Positions 18,140 through 27,496 of a DNA stretch of 64,000 nucleotides are shown here, in pieces. Location: the NCBI RefSeq assembly GCF_006716065.1, contig NZ_VFOL01000001.1, positions 682,001 to 746,000 on the forward strand, in the 5' to 3' direction. How positions within the stretch are numbered: position 1 is the first letter of the stretch; every line of letters starts with the position of its first letter. Origin of the DNA: Salinispora arenicola (GTDB lineage: Bacteria; Actinomycetota; Actinomycetes; Mycobacteriales; Micromonosporaceae). Position numbers and translations under genes: made by a program. A model generated the notes under the pieces. The model had not been told where the DNA came from, searched no databases, and was given only the letters and a program-made list of their open reading frames with translations.

Positions 18140-18721
18140 TCACGTCGTCGTCGGCACCGGCACGTGGCAGCCGACGAGATGGTCGTCGACCATGCCGGTG
18201 GCCTGCATCAGCGCGTACACGGTGGTCGGGCCGACGAACCGGAAGCCCCGCTTCTTGAGCGCTTTCGCCATCGCGGTGGACTCGGCGGTCAGTGCGGGTA
18301 CCTCCGTGAAGGAGGCCGGCCGGGCCGGCCGCGGCGGTGGCGCGAAGGACCAGAGCAGCGCGGACAGACCAGCCGGCAGTTCCAGCGCGACCCGCGCGTT
18401 GGCGATCGCCGCCTCGATCTTGGCCCGGTTACGGACGATACCGGCGTCGCCGAGCAGCCGGGCGACGTCCGTCGCGGAGAAGGCCGCCACCCACTCGATG
18501 CGGAACCCGTCGAACGCCTCCCGGAAAGCCGGCCGCTTCCGCAGGATGGTGAGCCAGGACAGCCCGGACTGGAACGCTTCCAGCGTCATCCGCTCGTAGA
18601 GGGCGTCGTCGCCGTGCAGCGGACGGCCCCACTCGGTGTCGTGGTAGAGGGCGTAGTCCGGGGTGCCCGCTCCCCAGGCGCAGCGGGGCGACCCGTCAGC
18701 ACCGATCACAAGGTCACTCAC
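18140..18721 (-). CDS. tag: DNA-3-methyladenine glycosylase I
   Basis: A 193-residue Tag family protein that excises 3-methyladenine in base excision repair. RCAWGAGTPDYALYHDTEWG near residue 13 and VDDHLVGCHVP near 176 supply the Cys/His zinc ligands; FQSGLSWLTILRKRPAFREAF forms the HhH-GPD-like core. In M. tuberculosis the orthologue tagA lies in the same block as folP2 and DUF3117. Confidence 0.93.
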   Translation of the reverse strand: MSDLVIGADGSPRCAWGAGTPDYALYHDTEWGRPLHGDDALYERMTLEAFQSGLSWLTILRKRPAFREAFDGFRIEWVAAFSATDVARLLGDAGIVRNRAKIEAAIANARVALELPAGLSALLWSFAPPPRPARPASFTEVPALTAESTAMAKALKKRGFRFVGPTTVYALMQATGMVDDHLVGCHVPVPTTT

Positions 18722-18787
18722 CCGTCCACGCTACGACAGGCCACCGACACCCGCCTCGCCCCGACACCAGCCGCTCGGGCGGCACAG

Positions 18788-19309
18788 TCAGGGCAGGCGG
18801 CCCTGTTCGACCATCCGCCCGAACCGCTTGAGGGCCTGCGTCAACCCGAACTTGGAACCGGGCCACAACAAGGGCCACGCGACCCGCCCGGCCATCCCGC
18901 CCGGCAGGTGGAACCACTCGTGCCAGACGACCTGGGTCCGTTCTCCGGCCAGCGGGGTACACCGCAGCACGCCAGGACCGCGGAGCAGCTTCCCGCAGTG
19001 GACCACACGCACCTCGTACGGTGCGTCCACCCGCACCACCCGCATCTCGTCCCGGAGGGTGGCCGGCCCGACCGCGGTGACCGCCTCGATCAGGCTGCCC
19101 TCGCCACCGTCCCCCTGAACCACCCGGACCCGGGTGAACGGAATCCAATCCGACTGCCGTTCCCAGGAGACGAGCGCCGAGAAGACCCGGTCGGCCGCGG
19201 CTTCGACAATCACCGCAGCGGTGACTTCGGCGGCGCCGGGCTGCACCACATCGCGCAGATCAGCACCGTCCGTGGCCGCCCGGTCCTCGGCGGCGTCCCC
19301 CGCCGTCAC
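18788..19309 (-). CDS. SRPBCC-family protein (START/cyclase-like)
   Basis: A 173-residue protein with the polyketide cyclase/dehydrase START-like pattern: AEVTAAVIVEAAADRVFSALVSWERQSDWIP at the beginning and a long C-terminal helix (GRVAWPLLWPGSKFGLTQALKRFGRMVEQG). These helix-grip proteins bind hydrophobic ligands. It overlaps the DivIVA-domain gene by 4 bases and probably forms an operon with it. Confidence 0.82.
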   Translation of the reverse strand: MTAGDAAEDRAATDGADLRDVVQPGAAEVTAAVIVEAAADRVFSALVSWERQSDWIPFTRVRVVQGDGGEGSLIEAVTAVGPATLRDEMRVVRVDAPYEVRVVHCGKLLRGPGVLRCTPLAGERTQVVWHEWFHLPGGMAGRVAWPLLWPGSKFGLTQALKRFGRMVEQGRLP

Positions 19310-19809
19310 GCCGGCTCCGGCCGCGCCACCGGGTCCGCTCCGCCAGCGGGCCGGGCCTTGTCGGCCGGCTCGGCCGCGGCCTGGTCATCCGGCGGTCCGG
19401 TCCGTTCGCCCACCCCAGCTGGCTGGTCGACACCCGCCCCGGGTTGCGCTCCGGCGGCCTGCTCACGGGCGCGACACAGCGCCTCGGCGTCGGCGGTACG
19501 TCCCTCGCGCAACGCGGTTACCTCTGCCTCCAGCACTCCGATCAGCTCCGTCTTGTAGCCGATGTCGTACGCCGCCCGACGCATCGCCTGGTCGACCTGA
19601 GCCATCCGGTACCCGCGCAGGGCGGTGTCGAACCGAACCTCCCCAACATCGGACTCCCGCAGCGGACGGGTGCTGGGCAGAGGTACCGCCACCCCGTCCG
19701 GCTCGGCGGGCGCGAGGCCCGGATCCCGACCGGTGACCAGCACGGTCACACCGAAGATCACCGCCGCGACGGTCAGCGCCACGACCAACAGGAGCAGAAC
19801 CTGACCCAT
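19306..19809 (-). CDS. DivIVA-domain membrane protein
   Basis: A 167-residue protein: an N-terminal transmembrane helix (VLLLLVVALTVAAVIFGVTVLV), then FDTALRGYRMAQVDQAMRRAAYDIG, the DivIVA-domain motif, then a Pro/Ala-rich tail. Such proteins associate with curved membranes and the cell-wall growth machinery. The gene lies between tag and folP2-like, as a comparable gene does in mycobacteria. It is translationally coupled to the SRPBCC gene. Confidence 0.8.
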   Translation of the reverse strand: MGQVLLLLVVALTVAAVIFGVTVLVTGRDPGLAPAEPDGVAVPLPSTRPLRESDVGEVRFDTALRGYRMAQVDQAMRRAAYDIGYKTELIGVLEAEVTALREGRTADAEALCRAREQAAGAQPGAGVDQPAGVGERTGPPDDQAAAEPADKARPAGGADPVARPEPA

Positions 19810-19961
19810 GCACCAAATCGTGGCACGTCAGCTGAGGCAGGGCGACCCCACCACCCCGGAGCCCAACGAGCGGGCGATCGACCACCGGTCCGACCGGCTC
19901 GGGGGCCACCGGCTAGCGTCGGGACCGGCCGGGGCGTCCGGCGACACCATCGGGAGGCGGG

Positions 19962-20831
19962 ATGGCGGACTCGCTGCGGCTCGGCAGGCGAACCTTCGGC
20001 CCTGGCGAACTGGGAATCATGGCGATCATCAACCGCACACCGGACTCGTTCTTCGACCGCGGCGCGACCTTCGGGCAGGACAGCGCGCTGCGCGCGGTGG
20101 AACGCGCGGTCGACGAGGGCGCCGACATCATCGACATCGGCGGGGTCAAGGCCGGCCCCGGCGCCGAGGTCGACCCGGCCGAGGAGATCCGCCGGACCGT
20201 GGCCACCATCGCCGCGGTCCGGTCCGCCTTCCCCGACGTGGTCATCTCGATCGACACCTGGCGGGCCGAGGTGGCCGTGGCGGCGGTCGCCGCCGGCGCG
20301 GATCTGCTGAACGACACCTGGTCCGGTACCGACCCGGCACTGGCTCGAGTCGCGGCGGAGACCGGCGCCGGGCTGGTCTGTTCACACGCGGGCGGGTTGG
20401 CCCCGCGGACCCGGCCGCACCGGGTGGCCTACGACGACGTGACGGCCGACGTGGTAGCGACCGTCACCCGCCTCGCCGACCGCGCGGTGTCCCTGGGGGT
20501 ACGACGCGACGGCATCCTCATCGACCCAGCCCACGACTTCGGTAAGAACACCCGCCACTCCTTGGAGATCACCCGCCGCCTCGACGAACTCACCGGCACT
20601 GGTTGGCCGCTGCTGGTCGCCCTGTCGAACAAGGACTTCATCGGCGAGACCCTGGACCTGCCGGCCGTCGAGCGGTTGGAGGGGACTCTCGCCGCCACCG
20701 CGATCTCCGCCTGGCTGGGCGCCCGGGTGTTCCGAGCGCACCAGGTCCGAGCGACCCGCCGGGTCCTGGACATGGTGGCCGCTATCCGCGGCGACCGCCC
20801 ACCCGCGTTGACCCGGCGTGGCCTGGCGTGA
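19962..20831 (+). CDS. folP2: Dihydropteroate synthase-like protein (FolP2 type)
   Basis: A 289-residue TIM-barrel protein of the DHPS family: IMAIINRTPDSFFDRG (pterin-phosphate loop), DIIDIGGVKAGPGAE, VVISIDTW, LLNDTW and ILIDPAHDFGKNT. Canonical FolP has GGESTRPG where this has GGVKAGPG; the M. tuberculosis paralogue FolP2 (Rv1207), in the same syntenic block, is reported to lack DHPS activity. A true folate role is therefore doubtful. The ATG start has GGGAGG upstream. Confidence 0.85.
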   Translation: MADSLRLGRRTFGPGELGIMAIINRTPDSFFDRGATFGQDSALRAVERAVDEGADIIDIGGVKAGPGAEVDPAEEIRRTVATIAAVRSAFPDVVISIDTWRAEVAVAAVAAGADLLNDTWSGTDPALARVAAETGAGLVCSHAGGLAPRTRPHRVAYDDVTADVVATVTRLADRAVSLGVRRDGILIDPAHDFGKNTRHSLEITRRLDELTGTGWPLLVALSNKDFIGETLDLPAVERLEGTLAATAISAWLGARVFRAHQVRATRRVLDMVAAIRGDRPPALTRRGLA

Positions 20832-20895
20832 CGCGCCGGTACCACCGCCCGGTCCGTCCGGGCGTGGCTGGCCCGACCGGGCGTGGCCGGGCGGG

Positions 20896-21273
20896 TCAGG
20901 TCCAGCGCAGGATGTTCTTCCGCCACGCGTAGAGGATGCCCAGCGCCAGCACCGCCACGAAGATCGCCATCTCGACGACGGTCACCAGCCCATAGCCCTG
21001 CCGGTCGAAGATCACGGCCCAGGGGAACAAGAACACCGCCTCGACCGCGAACAGCACGTACAGGTAGGCGTACACGTAGTAGCGGATCTGGGCTTGAGCC
21101 CAGTCGCCGCCCACCGGGTCCAGCCCGCACTCGTAGGCGGCGCGCTTTCCGGCTGGTTCGGCGGGGCGCGCGGGGCGCAACACCCGGTTGGCCGAAAACG
21201 CCGTCACGAAGAAGAGCGCACTGGCGAGAAGCACCAGCCCGAGCGTCGCGTACGAGCCCAGGTAACCGGTCAC
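20896..21273 (-). CDS. nuoA: NADH-quinone oxidoreductase subunit A, solitary
   Basis: A 125-residue protein with three transmembrane helices and the NuoA signature AAYECGLDPVG between helices 1 and 2. NuoA is a small membrane subunit of respiratory complex I. No other nuo gene is adjacent. In Streptomyces coelicolor a second, partial nuo cluster lies close to korA/korB homologues, so this may be the remnant of such a locus. Confidence 0.9.
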   Translation of the reverse strand: MTGYLGSYATLGLVLLASALFFVTAFSANRVLRPARPAEPAGKRAAYECGLDPVGGDWAQAQIRYYVYAYLYVLFAVEAVFLFPWAVIFDRQGYGLVTVVEMAIFVAVLALGILYAWRKNILRWT

Positions 21274-21351
21274 GGTGGCCTAGCTTACCGGCCCGGCCCT
21301 GGACCCCGCATCGCCCGGCGATGCCGGACTGCTGCCATCCGGTACGACGGT

Positions 21352-21378
21352 AGGGCCGGCCCGTGGTGGGCCGGCCCT
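21352..21378 (-). terminator. Hairpin after the C39-like gene
   Basis: Perfect 11-bp arms (AGGGCCGGCCC / GGGCCGGCCCT) with loop GTGGT, 15 bases past the stop at 21394. Confidence 0.65.
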
Positions 21379-21393
21379 GCCGTGGGTTGGTGG

Positions 21394-22026
21394 TCAGTTG
21401 GTGGAGTAGCCGCGGGTGGCGATCCAGTCGGCGAGTGCTTCGGTGGTGATCCAGTATTCGGCGGTGTTCGGGTTGGCGGAGTCGGCGATTTTGACTTCGT
21501 TGCCGGCGTCGCGGTAGCCGTTGACGGTGATGTAGTGGCCGCCGGCGAAGGAGTGTGTGTCGCCGTTGGTGTCGGTGGCGGTGCCGGCGATGTTGGCGAC
21601 GACGGCGCGGCCGTCGTCGACGGTGCGGGTGATGTCGTCGCGGAGGGTGTCGGTTTGCTTGTCGTTGGCGGTGGGGGTGGAGATTTCGACGCTGCGGTAT
21701 ACGTCGTTGCCGGTTTCGGTGTTCAGGATGGGGGTGATGTCGTTGATGGAGTCGGTGCCGGATTCGGTGGTGCCCATGCGGTCGGCCATGGAGTCGACGT
21801 CGATGTCCTTGCCCTGGACGGATAGGGCGTTGCGGGCGGCGGCGGGGCCGCAGTAGTAGAAGTTTGGTTGGGCTTCGTAGTCGACGGTGAGTACGCGGCT
21901 GGTGTCGGTGGTGTGGGGTGTGGTGGGGGCGGCGAGGGCGGTGGTGGCGGGGGCGGCGATGGCGCCGCCGGTGGTGATGAGGCCGGCTGCGGTCAGGGCG
22001 GTGTTGCGCAGGATGGTGGTAGGCAT
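21394..22026 (-). CDS. Secreted C39-like cysteine protease
   Basis: A 210-residue protein. Residues 1-33 are a signal peptide (PTTILRNTALTAAGLITTGG...ALAAP). The mature part has YYCGPAAARNALS (Cys nucleophile), GGHYITVNGY (His) and VKIADSANP (Asp/Asn), the C39/papain-like layout of secreted actinobacterial C39-family proteins. Codon use is unusual: Thr- and Asp-rich with almost uniform C-ending codons. The ATG at 22026 has AAAGG 10 bases upstream. A longer frame upstream crosses an extremely G-rich leader and is not coding-like. Substrate unknown. Confidence 0.8.
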   Translation of the reverse strand: MPTTILRNTALTAAGLITTGGAIAAPATTALAAPTTPHTTDTSRVLTVDYEAQPNFYYCGPAAARNALSVQGKDIDVDSMADRMGTTESGTDSINDITPILNTETGNDVYRSVEISTPTANDKQTDTLRDDITRTVDDGRAVVANIAGTATDTNGDTHSFAGGHYITVNGYRDAGNEVKIADSANPNTAEYWITTEALADWIATRGYSTN

Positions 22027-22776
22027 GTTCGAGGCCTTTCGTGTGGGGGTGTGGCCCGCGTGGCGCGCGGGGGTGCGCGGTGGCGGGTCGGAAAGGTGGT
22101 TCGACATGTGCACGAGAGGGGGGCCGGGTGCGGCTGGGTGCTGCTCGGGGGCCCGGGTGGTGGGTAACCGTCGTGGGCGGTGGGTCATTCCCCGGGGGCC
22201 GGGCGAGCATCGGGCTGGGGCCCGGTGGGGGCCATCTGGGGGTGGCCCGGTGGGGGTGCTCGCGGCTGCCGCACGCGGTGATGCCAGGTATAACGGCGTG
22301 GCTGGTCGGCCGATTCCCGGGTGGTGGTGACTCCGACCACCGACACCACACCAGATATCACACATTTCGCCCAAAATCACCATACGCGTATAGCCGACAA
22401 AACACCCATTGATCGGAGACTGGCGGGCGGGGAACGGATCTTCACCCCTCGAATGATCAGCATCCACGCGCCGACTGAGGGGTGAACGGAGGCACCGGGT
22501 CGGCAGGGCAGTGAAGTGATCTGGATTACGGCAGGGGGCGAAAAAGCACCGCAAATCGGTCAGCCATAGGCTAAATCCAGTCCCAGTCCAAGCACCTCTC
22601 GAGATAGCGAAGAGGTGATCCGACGTAGGCTCTCAGGTGGAAACGACAGCAGGCCGGACAACCACGTTGCGGTGGGTCACGGCGGTGCGCCGAGGAGGTC
22701 ATGTGACCGGGCAAGGCGAGGCCAGGAGTGGGTGCGGAGACCCGGGCGACCGTACGGACCAAAGCGAGGTACGGGC
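22027..22776. other. Long intergenic region with G-skewed leader
   Basis: 750 bases without a supported gene, between the divergent C39-like gene and korA. 22040-22330 is strikingly G-rich on the plus strand (C-rich in the protease transcript leader). It then changes to an AT-richer block at about 22345-22420 that probably holds the promoters. I see no recognisable riboswitch or RNA. Confidence 0.5.
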
Positions 22777-24624
22777 GTGACGAAGAAGATCCGTCAGCTT
22801 GACCGCGTGGTCATCCGCTTCGCTGGTGACTCCGGCGACGGCATGCAGCTCACCGGCGACCGATTCACCTCCGAAACCGCCCAGCTCGGCAACGACATCT
22901 CCACGCTGCCCAACTTCCCGGCGGAGATCCGCGCGCCCGCCGGGACGCTACCCGGCGTGTCGAGCTTCCAGGTGCACTTCGCCGACTACGACATCCTGAC
23001 TCCCGGCGACTCGCCGAACGTTCTGGTCGCGATGAACCCCGCCGCACTCAAGGCGAACCTCGCCGACCTGCCGCGTGGAGCTGACATCATCGTCAACACT
23101 GACGAGTTCACCCGGCGCAACCTGGCCAAGGTCGGCTACCAGGTCAACCCGCTCGAGGACGACTCGCTCGCCGGCTACACGCTGCACCCCGTGGCGTTGA
23201 CCTCGATGACCGTGGGCGCGCTCGCCGAACACGCGGTGTCCAAGAAAGACGCCGAACGAGCCAAGAACATGTTCGCGCTGGGTCTACTGAGCTGGATGTA
23301 CTCCCGGCCGTACGAATCCACGCTGCGATTCCTGGAACGCAAGTTCGCGGCCCGGCCGGAACTGGTCGCGGCCAACGTCGCGGCGTTCAAAGCTGGCTGG
23401 AACTTCGGCGAGACGACCGAGGACTTCGCGGTCCGGTACGAGATCAAACCGGCGAGGATGCAGCCCGGTACCTACCGGAACATCACCGGCAACATGGCGC
23501 TGTCACTCGGCCTGGTGGCCGCCGGGGTCCGCGCCGATCTGCTGGTCTTCCTCGGCGCCTACCCGATCACCCCCGCCTCGGACATCCTGCACGAACTGAG
23601 CAAGCACAAGCGTTTCGGCGTGCTCACCATGCAGGCCGAGGACGAGATCGCGGCGATCGGCGCGGCGCTGGGCGCCTCGTACGGCGGAGCGCTCGGCGTC
23701 ACCACCACCAGTGGCCCCGGCGTCGCACTCAAGAGCGAAACCATCTCCCTCGCGGTGGCCCTGGAACTTCCGCTGGTCATCGTGGACGTGCAGCGGGCCG
23801 GACCATCGACCGGCATGCCGACCAAGACCGAGCAGGCCGACCTGAACATGGCCCTCTACGGCCGGCACGGTGAGGCACCGGTAGCGGTACTCGCGCCGAA
23901 GTCCCCGGCAGACTGCTTCCATGCGGCGCTGGAGGCGGCACGGATCGCGCTGACCTACCGCACACCGGTGCTCCTGCTGTCCGACAACTACGTCGCCAAC
24001 GGCTCCGAGCCCTGGCTGCTTCCCGAGATCGAGTCCCTGCCCGACCTCCGGGTCGAGTTCGCCACCCGACCCAACGGCGAGGACGGCGCCACCTTCCTGC
24101 CGTACCTGCGGGACCCGGAGACCCTGGCCCGGCCCTGGGCGGTCCCGGGTACACCGGGCCTGGAGCACCGAATCGGGGGGCTGGAGAAGGCCGACAAGAC
24201 CGGCGACATCTCGTACGACCCGGCCAACCACGACCTCATGGTGCGGACCCGCGCCGCCCGCATCGAGGCGATCCCCGTCCCCGACGTCGAGGTCGAGGAC
24301 CCGGACGGTGACGCCCGGGTGCTGGTGCTCGGTTGGGGATCGACGTACGGGCCGATCGGCGCGGCCTGCCGCGGCCTGCGCCAACGCGGGCTCGCCATCG
24401 CCCAGGCACACCTGCGGCACCTCGTCCCGATGCCGGCGAACCTCGGCGAGGTGCTGCGTTCCTACGAGCGGGTGGTCATCCCCGAGATGAACCTCGGTCA
24501 GCTCGCCCACGTGATCCGCGCCCGGTACCTGGTCGACGCGATCAGCTACAACCAGGTTCACGGCCTGCCGTTCACCGCCAACGAGCTGGAGACGATGCTG
24601 GAAGAGGTCCTGAAGAATGTCTGA
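22777..24624 (+). CDS. korA: 2-oxoglutarate:ferredoxin oxidoreductase alpha subunit
   Basis: A 615-residue fused gamma-alpha subunit. RFAGDSGDGMQLTGDRF at the N-terminus begins the gamma domain. The alpha (pyrimidine-binding) domain contains GAYPITPASDILHELSKHK near residue 265, TTSGPGVALKSE and RAGPSTGMPTKTEQADL. The enzyme oxidises 2-oxoglutarate to succinyl-CoA with ferredoxin as acceptor, an alternative TCA step widespread in actinobacteria. The GTG at 22777 begins the family-like sequence. It overlaps korB by 8 bases. Confidence 0.93.
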   Translation: MTKKIRQLDRVVIRFAGDSGDGMQLTGDRFTSETAQLGNDISTLPNFPAEIRAPAGTLPGVSSFQVHFADYDILTPGDSPNVLVAMNPAALKANLADLPRGADIIVNTDEFTRRNLAKVGYQVNPLEDDSLAGYTLHPVALTSMTVGALAEHAVSKKDAERAKNMFALGLLSWMYSRPYESTLRFLERKFAARPELVAANVAAFKAGWNFGETTEDFAVRYEIKPARMQPGTYRNITGNMALSLGLVAAGVRADLLVFLGAYPITPASDILHELSKHKRFGVLTMQAEDEIAAIGAALGASYGGALGVTTTSGPGVALKSETISLAVALELPLVIVDVQRAGPSTGMPTKTEQADLNMALYGRHGEAPVAVLAPKSPADCFHAALEAARIALTYRTPVLLLSDNYVANGSEPWLLPEIESLPDLRVEFATRPNGEDGATFLPYLRDPETLARPWAVPGTPGLEHRIGGLEKADKTGDISYDPANHDLMVRTRAARIEAIPVPDVEVEDPDGDARVLVLGWGSTYGPIGAACRGLRQRGLAIAQAHLRHLVPMPANLGEVLRSYERVVIPEMNLGQLAHVIRARYLVDAISYNQVHGLPFTANELETMLEEVLKNV

Positions 24625-25651
24625 GCCCGTCGCCCTCAAGCTCACCGCGAAGGACTTCAAGTCCAGCCAGGAGGTGCGGTGGTGCCCCGGCTGCGGTGAC
24701 TACGCGATCCTCGCCGCCGTCCAGGGCTTCATGCCGGAGCTGAACATCCCCCGGGAACGGATCGTCTTCGTCTCTGGAATCGGCTGCTCCTCGCGCTTCC
24801 CGTACTACATGAACACGTACGGGATGCACTCGATCCACGGCCGTGCCCCAGCGATCGCCACCGGGTTGTCCGCCACCCGCCCCGACCTGTCCGTCTGGGT
24901 GGTCACCGGAGACGGCGACGCGCTGTCGATCGGTGGCAACCACCTGATCCACGCGCTACGGCGCAACGTCAACCTGAAGATCCTCCTGTTCAACAACCGG
25001 ATCTACGGTCTGACCAAGGGCCAGTACTCACCGACGTCCGAGGTTGGCAAGATCACCAAGTCGACTCCGGTGGGCTCTGCGGACGCCCCGTTCAACCCGC
25101 TCTCGCTGGCACTGGGCGCGGAGGCGACCTTCGTGGCCCGCACCATCGACTCGGACCGCAAACACCTGCAGTCGGTGCTTCGGGCCGCCGCCGAACATGA
25201 GGGCTCCGCGTTCGTGGAGATCTACCAGAACTGCAACATCTTCAACGACGGAGCGTTCGACCAGCTCAAGGAGCCCGCCACCCGGGACGACTCACTGATC
25301 CGGCTAGAGCACGACCAGCCGATCACGTTCGGCCGGGACGGACAGTTCTGCGTCGTGCACCCGCCTGGCGGCTTCGGCCTGGAGGTCCGCGAAACCGCGG
25401 CCACCGCACCGGAGGAGATCGTGGTCCACGACACCACCGTCACCGACCCGGCGTACGCGTTTGCCCTGTCCCGGCTGCCGGGTCTGGACCTGCGCAACAC
25501 CCCGATCGGCGTGTTTCGTTCGGTGCGGCGGCCCTCGTACGACAGCGTGGTACAGGAACAACTCGACGCCGCCCGGGCGACCGTGACCGAGAGCCGCGAG
25601 CAGCAGTTCGCCGGGCTGTTGAACAGCGGCGACACCTGGACGATCAGCTGA
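24617..25651 (+). CDS. korB: 2-oxoglutarate:ferredoxin oxidoreductase beta subunit
   Basis: A 344-residue beta subunit. EVRWCPGCGDYAIL near residue 23 holds cluster-binding Cys residues. VTGDGDALSIGGNHLIHA followed by LLFNN is the thiamine-diphosphate GDG-N motif. GLTKGQYSPTS is typical of the KorB/PorB group. It overlaps korA and forms the catalytic heterodimer with it. Confidence 0.93.
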   Translation: MSEPVALKLTAKDFKSSQEVRWCPGCGDYAILAAVQGFMPELNIPRERIVFVSGIGCSSRFPYYMNTYGMHSIHGRAPAIATGLSATRPDLSVWVVTGDGDALSIGGNHLIHALRRNVNLKILLFNNRIYGLTKGQYSPTSEVGKITKSTPVGSADAPFNPLSLALGAEATFVARTIDSDRKHLQSVLRAAAEHEGSAFVEIYQNCNIFNDGAFDQLKEPATRDDSLIRLEHDQPITFGRDGQFCVVHPPGGFGLEVRETAATAPEEIVVHDTTVTDPAYAFALSRLPGLDLRNTPIGVFRSVRRPSYDSVVQEQLDAARATVTESREQQFAGLLNSGDTWTIS

Positions 25652-25724
25652 CCCCAGGCTGCCGGCGCCTCGGGCGGGCCATGTCGGTGCGGGTCGCTCC
25701 CGCCCGGGTGACCCGCAGCCGCAC

Positions 25725-26744
25725 TCAGGACACCGGCGAGGAGGTCCGGCGGTCGTCCCGGACGTGGACCAGCATGTCGCCGGTTTCGATGACCCCGCCG
25801 GCCCGGTCGGCGAGGGTGACCACCTTGCCCCGCCGCACCAACGCGATCACCAGGGTGTCCAGCTCGCGGGGGGAGCGGCCGACCTCGTGCCGCTCGGCCG
25901 AACGCATCGCGAGTGCCATGCCCTGACCAGGCGTGAGCAGGTCCTCCACCACCTCGATCAGCGGCGGCGCGGAGGTGGAGAGACCCAGCAACCGGCCGGC
26001 CGTCGCCGACGAGACGATGACGTGGTGGGCACCACTCTGTTTGAGCAGCGGGGCGTTCTCCGCCTCCCGGGCGGCGGCGATGATCCGCACCTGCCCCGCG
26101 GTGAGCTGCCGGACGGTCAGTGCCACCAGCACTGAGGCATCGTCACTGTCGGTTGCGATGATCACCGCCTTGGCGGTCCGGATGTGCGCCTCGTTGAGGG
26201 TGGCCGAGCGAGTCGCCGACCCCTCGATGGCCACCAGTCCGGCCGAGGTGGCCTGCCGCAGGGCGGCGCCGCTGCGCTCGACCACCACGATCCTGGACTT
26301 GTCGAAACCGTTCTCGAGCAGGGCGGAGATCGCGCTACGGCCCTTTGTGCCGTAGCCGCAGATGATGACGTGGTCCTTCACAGCTCTCCTCCACCGCGAC
26401 AGGCGAAGGCCGGTCCGGTACTGCTCGGTCAGGACTTCCAGGGTGGTGCCGACCAGGATGATCAGGAAGATCACCCGGGCCGGCGTGATGTAGAGGACAT
26501 TGAGCAGGCGGGCCGACTCGGTGACCGGGGTGATGTCGCCGTACCCCGTGGTGGAGAGGGAGACCACCACGTAGTAGAAGCAGTCGAGGAGGCTCAGCCC
26601 GGGGGCGTCACGGTTGGCGTCTCGGTAACCGTCCCGGTCCAGCCACACCACAGCGACGCTGGCGAGGACAAGCCCGAGGGCCGCGGCCAGCCGCAGACTC
26701 AGGGCGCTCAGCGGATCGCGCCGTTGCGCCGGGAAATGGATCAC
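25725..26744 (-). CDS. Two-helix potassium channel with RCK domain
   Basis: A 339-residue protein. Helix 1 (LRLAAALGLVLASVAVVWL), pore loop SLSTTGYGDITPV with the GYGD selectivity filter, and helix 2 (ILVGTTLEVL) form the channel. From residue about 125, HVIICGYGTKGRSAI begins a TrkA-N/RCK Rossmann domain and a TrkA-C domain ends near DMLVHVRDD. It resembles MthK/Kch-type channels gated by a cytoplasmic ligand. The GTG at 26744 has GGGA upstream; the earlier frame lacks membrane-protein character. Confidence 0.9.
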   Translation of the reverse strand: MIHFPAQRRDPLSALSLRLAAALGLVLASVAVVWLDRDGYRDANRDAPGLSLLDCFYYVVVSLSTTGYGDITPVTESARLLNVLYITPARVIFLIILVGTTLEVLTEQYRTGLRLSRWRRAVKDHVIICGYGTKGRSAISALLENGFDKSRIVVVERSGAALRQATSAGLVAIEGSATRSATLNEAHIRTAKAVIIATDSDDASVLVALTVRQLTAGQVRIIAAAREAENAPLLKQSGAHHVIVSSATAGRLLGLSTSAPPLIEVVEDLLTPGQGMALAMRSAERHEVGRSPRELDTLVIALVRRGKVVTLADRAGGVIETGDMLVHVRDDRRTSSPVS

Positions 26745-26900
26745 CGTTCGTCCCGCCCGAACTCCGCTGTCGCCTGCACGCCCACAACATAGCGGGTGCG
26801 AGGTGTCTCGCACGGCGGGGCGCCGGGACCGCACCGTCCCGGTCCCGTGGGCATGATGGGACATGCCCCTCGAACAACGACCGCGAAAGCGAGGCGGAGC

Positions 26901-27476
26901 ATGTCGTTGCTACGACGAGTGATCGGTGGCGTGTTGCGCCGGCTACGCGTACGGCAGGGTCGCACGCTGCGGGAGGTAGCTGCCGCCGCTGGTGTCTCCA
27001 TGCCGTACCTGTCCGAGGTCGAACGCGGGCGTAAGGAGGCGTCGTCCGAGGTCCTTGCGGCGATCTGCCGGGCACTCGGGATACGCCTCTCCGACCTGCT
27101 CGGCGAGGCCCGCGACGACCTGCGCCGCCTGGAGCGCCCCGAGCCGATGGGTTTCACGATCGGTGGGCTCGACAGGGCACCGGGCTCAGGCGTCGAATCC
27201 GACCGGCCGTCCGTGCGGGCCGGGCTACCCACCGGGGCTCCCACCTCGTACGGGAACGGCCGGGTGGAGCTTCGGCTGGGGTCGTCCGGGCTGTCCGGCG
27301 GTGTCACGGGGCTGACGCCGATCGGGCCCGCGCCGATCGGCGTCTCCGGCGGCCCGGGGGGTGACACCGGCCTACGGGTCCGGCTGGTCGCTGTTGCGCA
27401 GGAAGGCCGCCCCACCGCACGAAGCTCGTGGCGGACCCGGCGGGTCCGGGCGCGCCGTCGGCGGGCCTCCCGGTAA
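26901..27476 (+). CDS. XRE-family regulator, ClgR/PopR-like
   Basis: A 191-residue protein. Residues 8-70 are a helix-turn-helix of the Cro/CI type: [40 protein letters not shown]. The C-terminal 110 residues are Gly/Pro-rich without a known domain and end in an Arg-rich run. It lies just upstream of clpP. Actinobacterial ClgR and Streptomyces PopR, of the same family, activate clp genes, so control of this clpP is likely. The ATG at 26901 has GAGGCGGAG just upstream. Confidence 0.87.
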   Translation: MSLLRRVIGGVLRRLRVRQGRTLREVAAAAGVSMPYLSEVERGRKEASSEVLAAICRALGIRLSDLLGEARDDLRRLERPEPMGFTIGGLDRAPGSGVESDRPSVRAGLPTGAPTSYGNGRVELRLGSSGLSGGVTGLTPIGPAPIGVSGGPGGDTGLRVRLVAVAQEGRPTARSSWRTRRVRARRRRASR

Positions 27477-27496
27477 CCCCGACCGTTCTGCTCTGG

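Noticed and set aside
20429..22351. Long minus-strand frame across folP2, nuoA and the C39-like gene
   Set aside because: It crosses real genes on both strands and its middle is Pro/His/Arg repeats from the G-rich leader.
22027..22776. Riboswitch or structured RNA upstream of korA or the C39-like gene
   Set aside because: No known aptamer consensus can be recognised; the region is only G-skewed.
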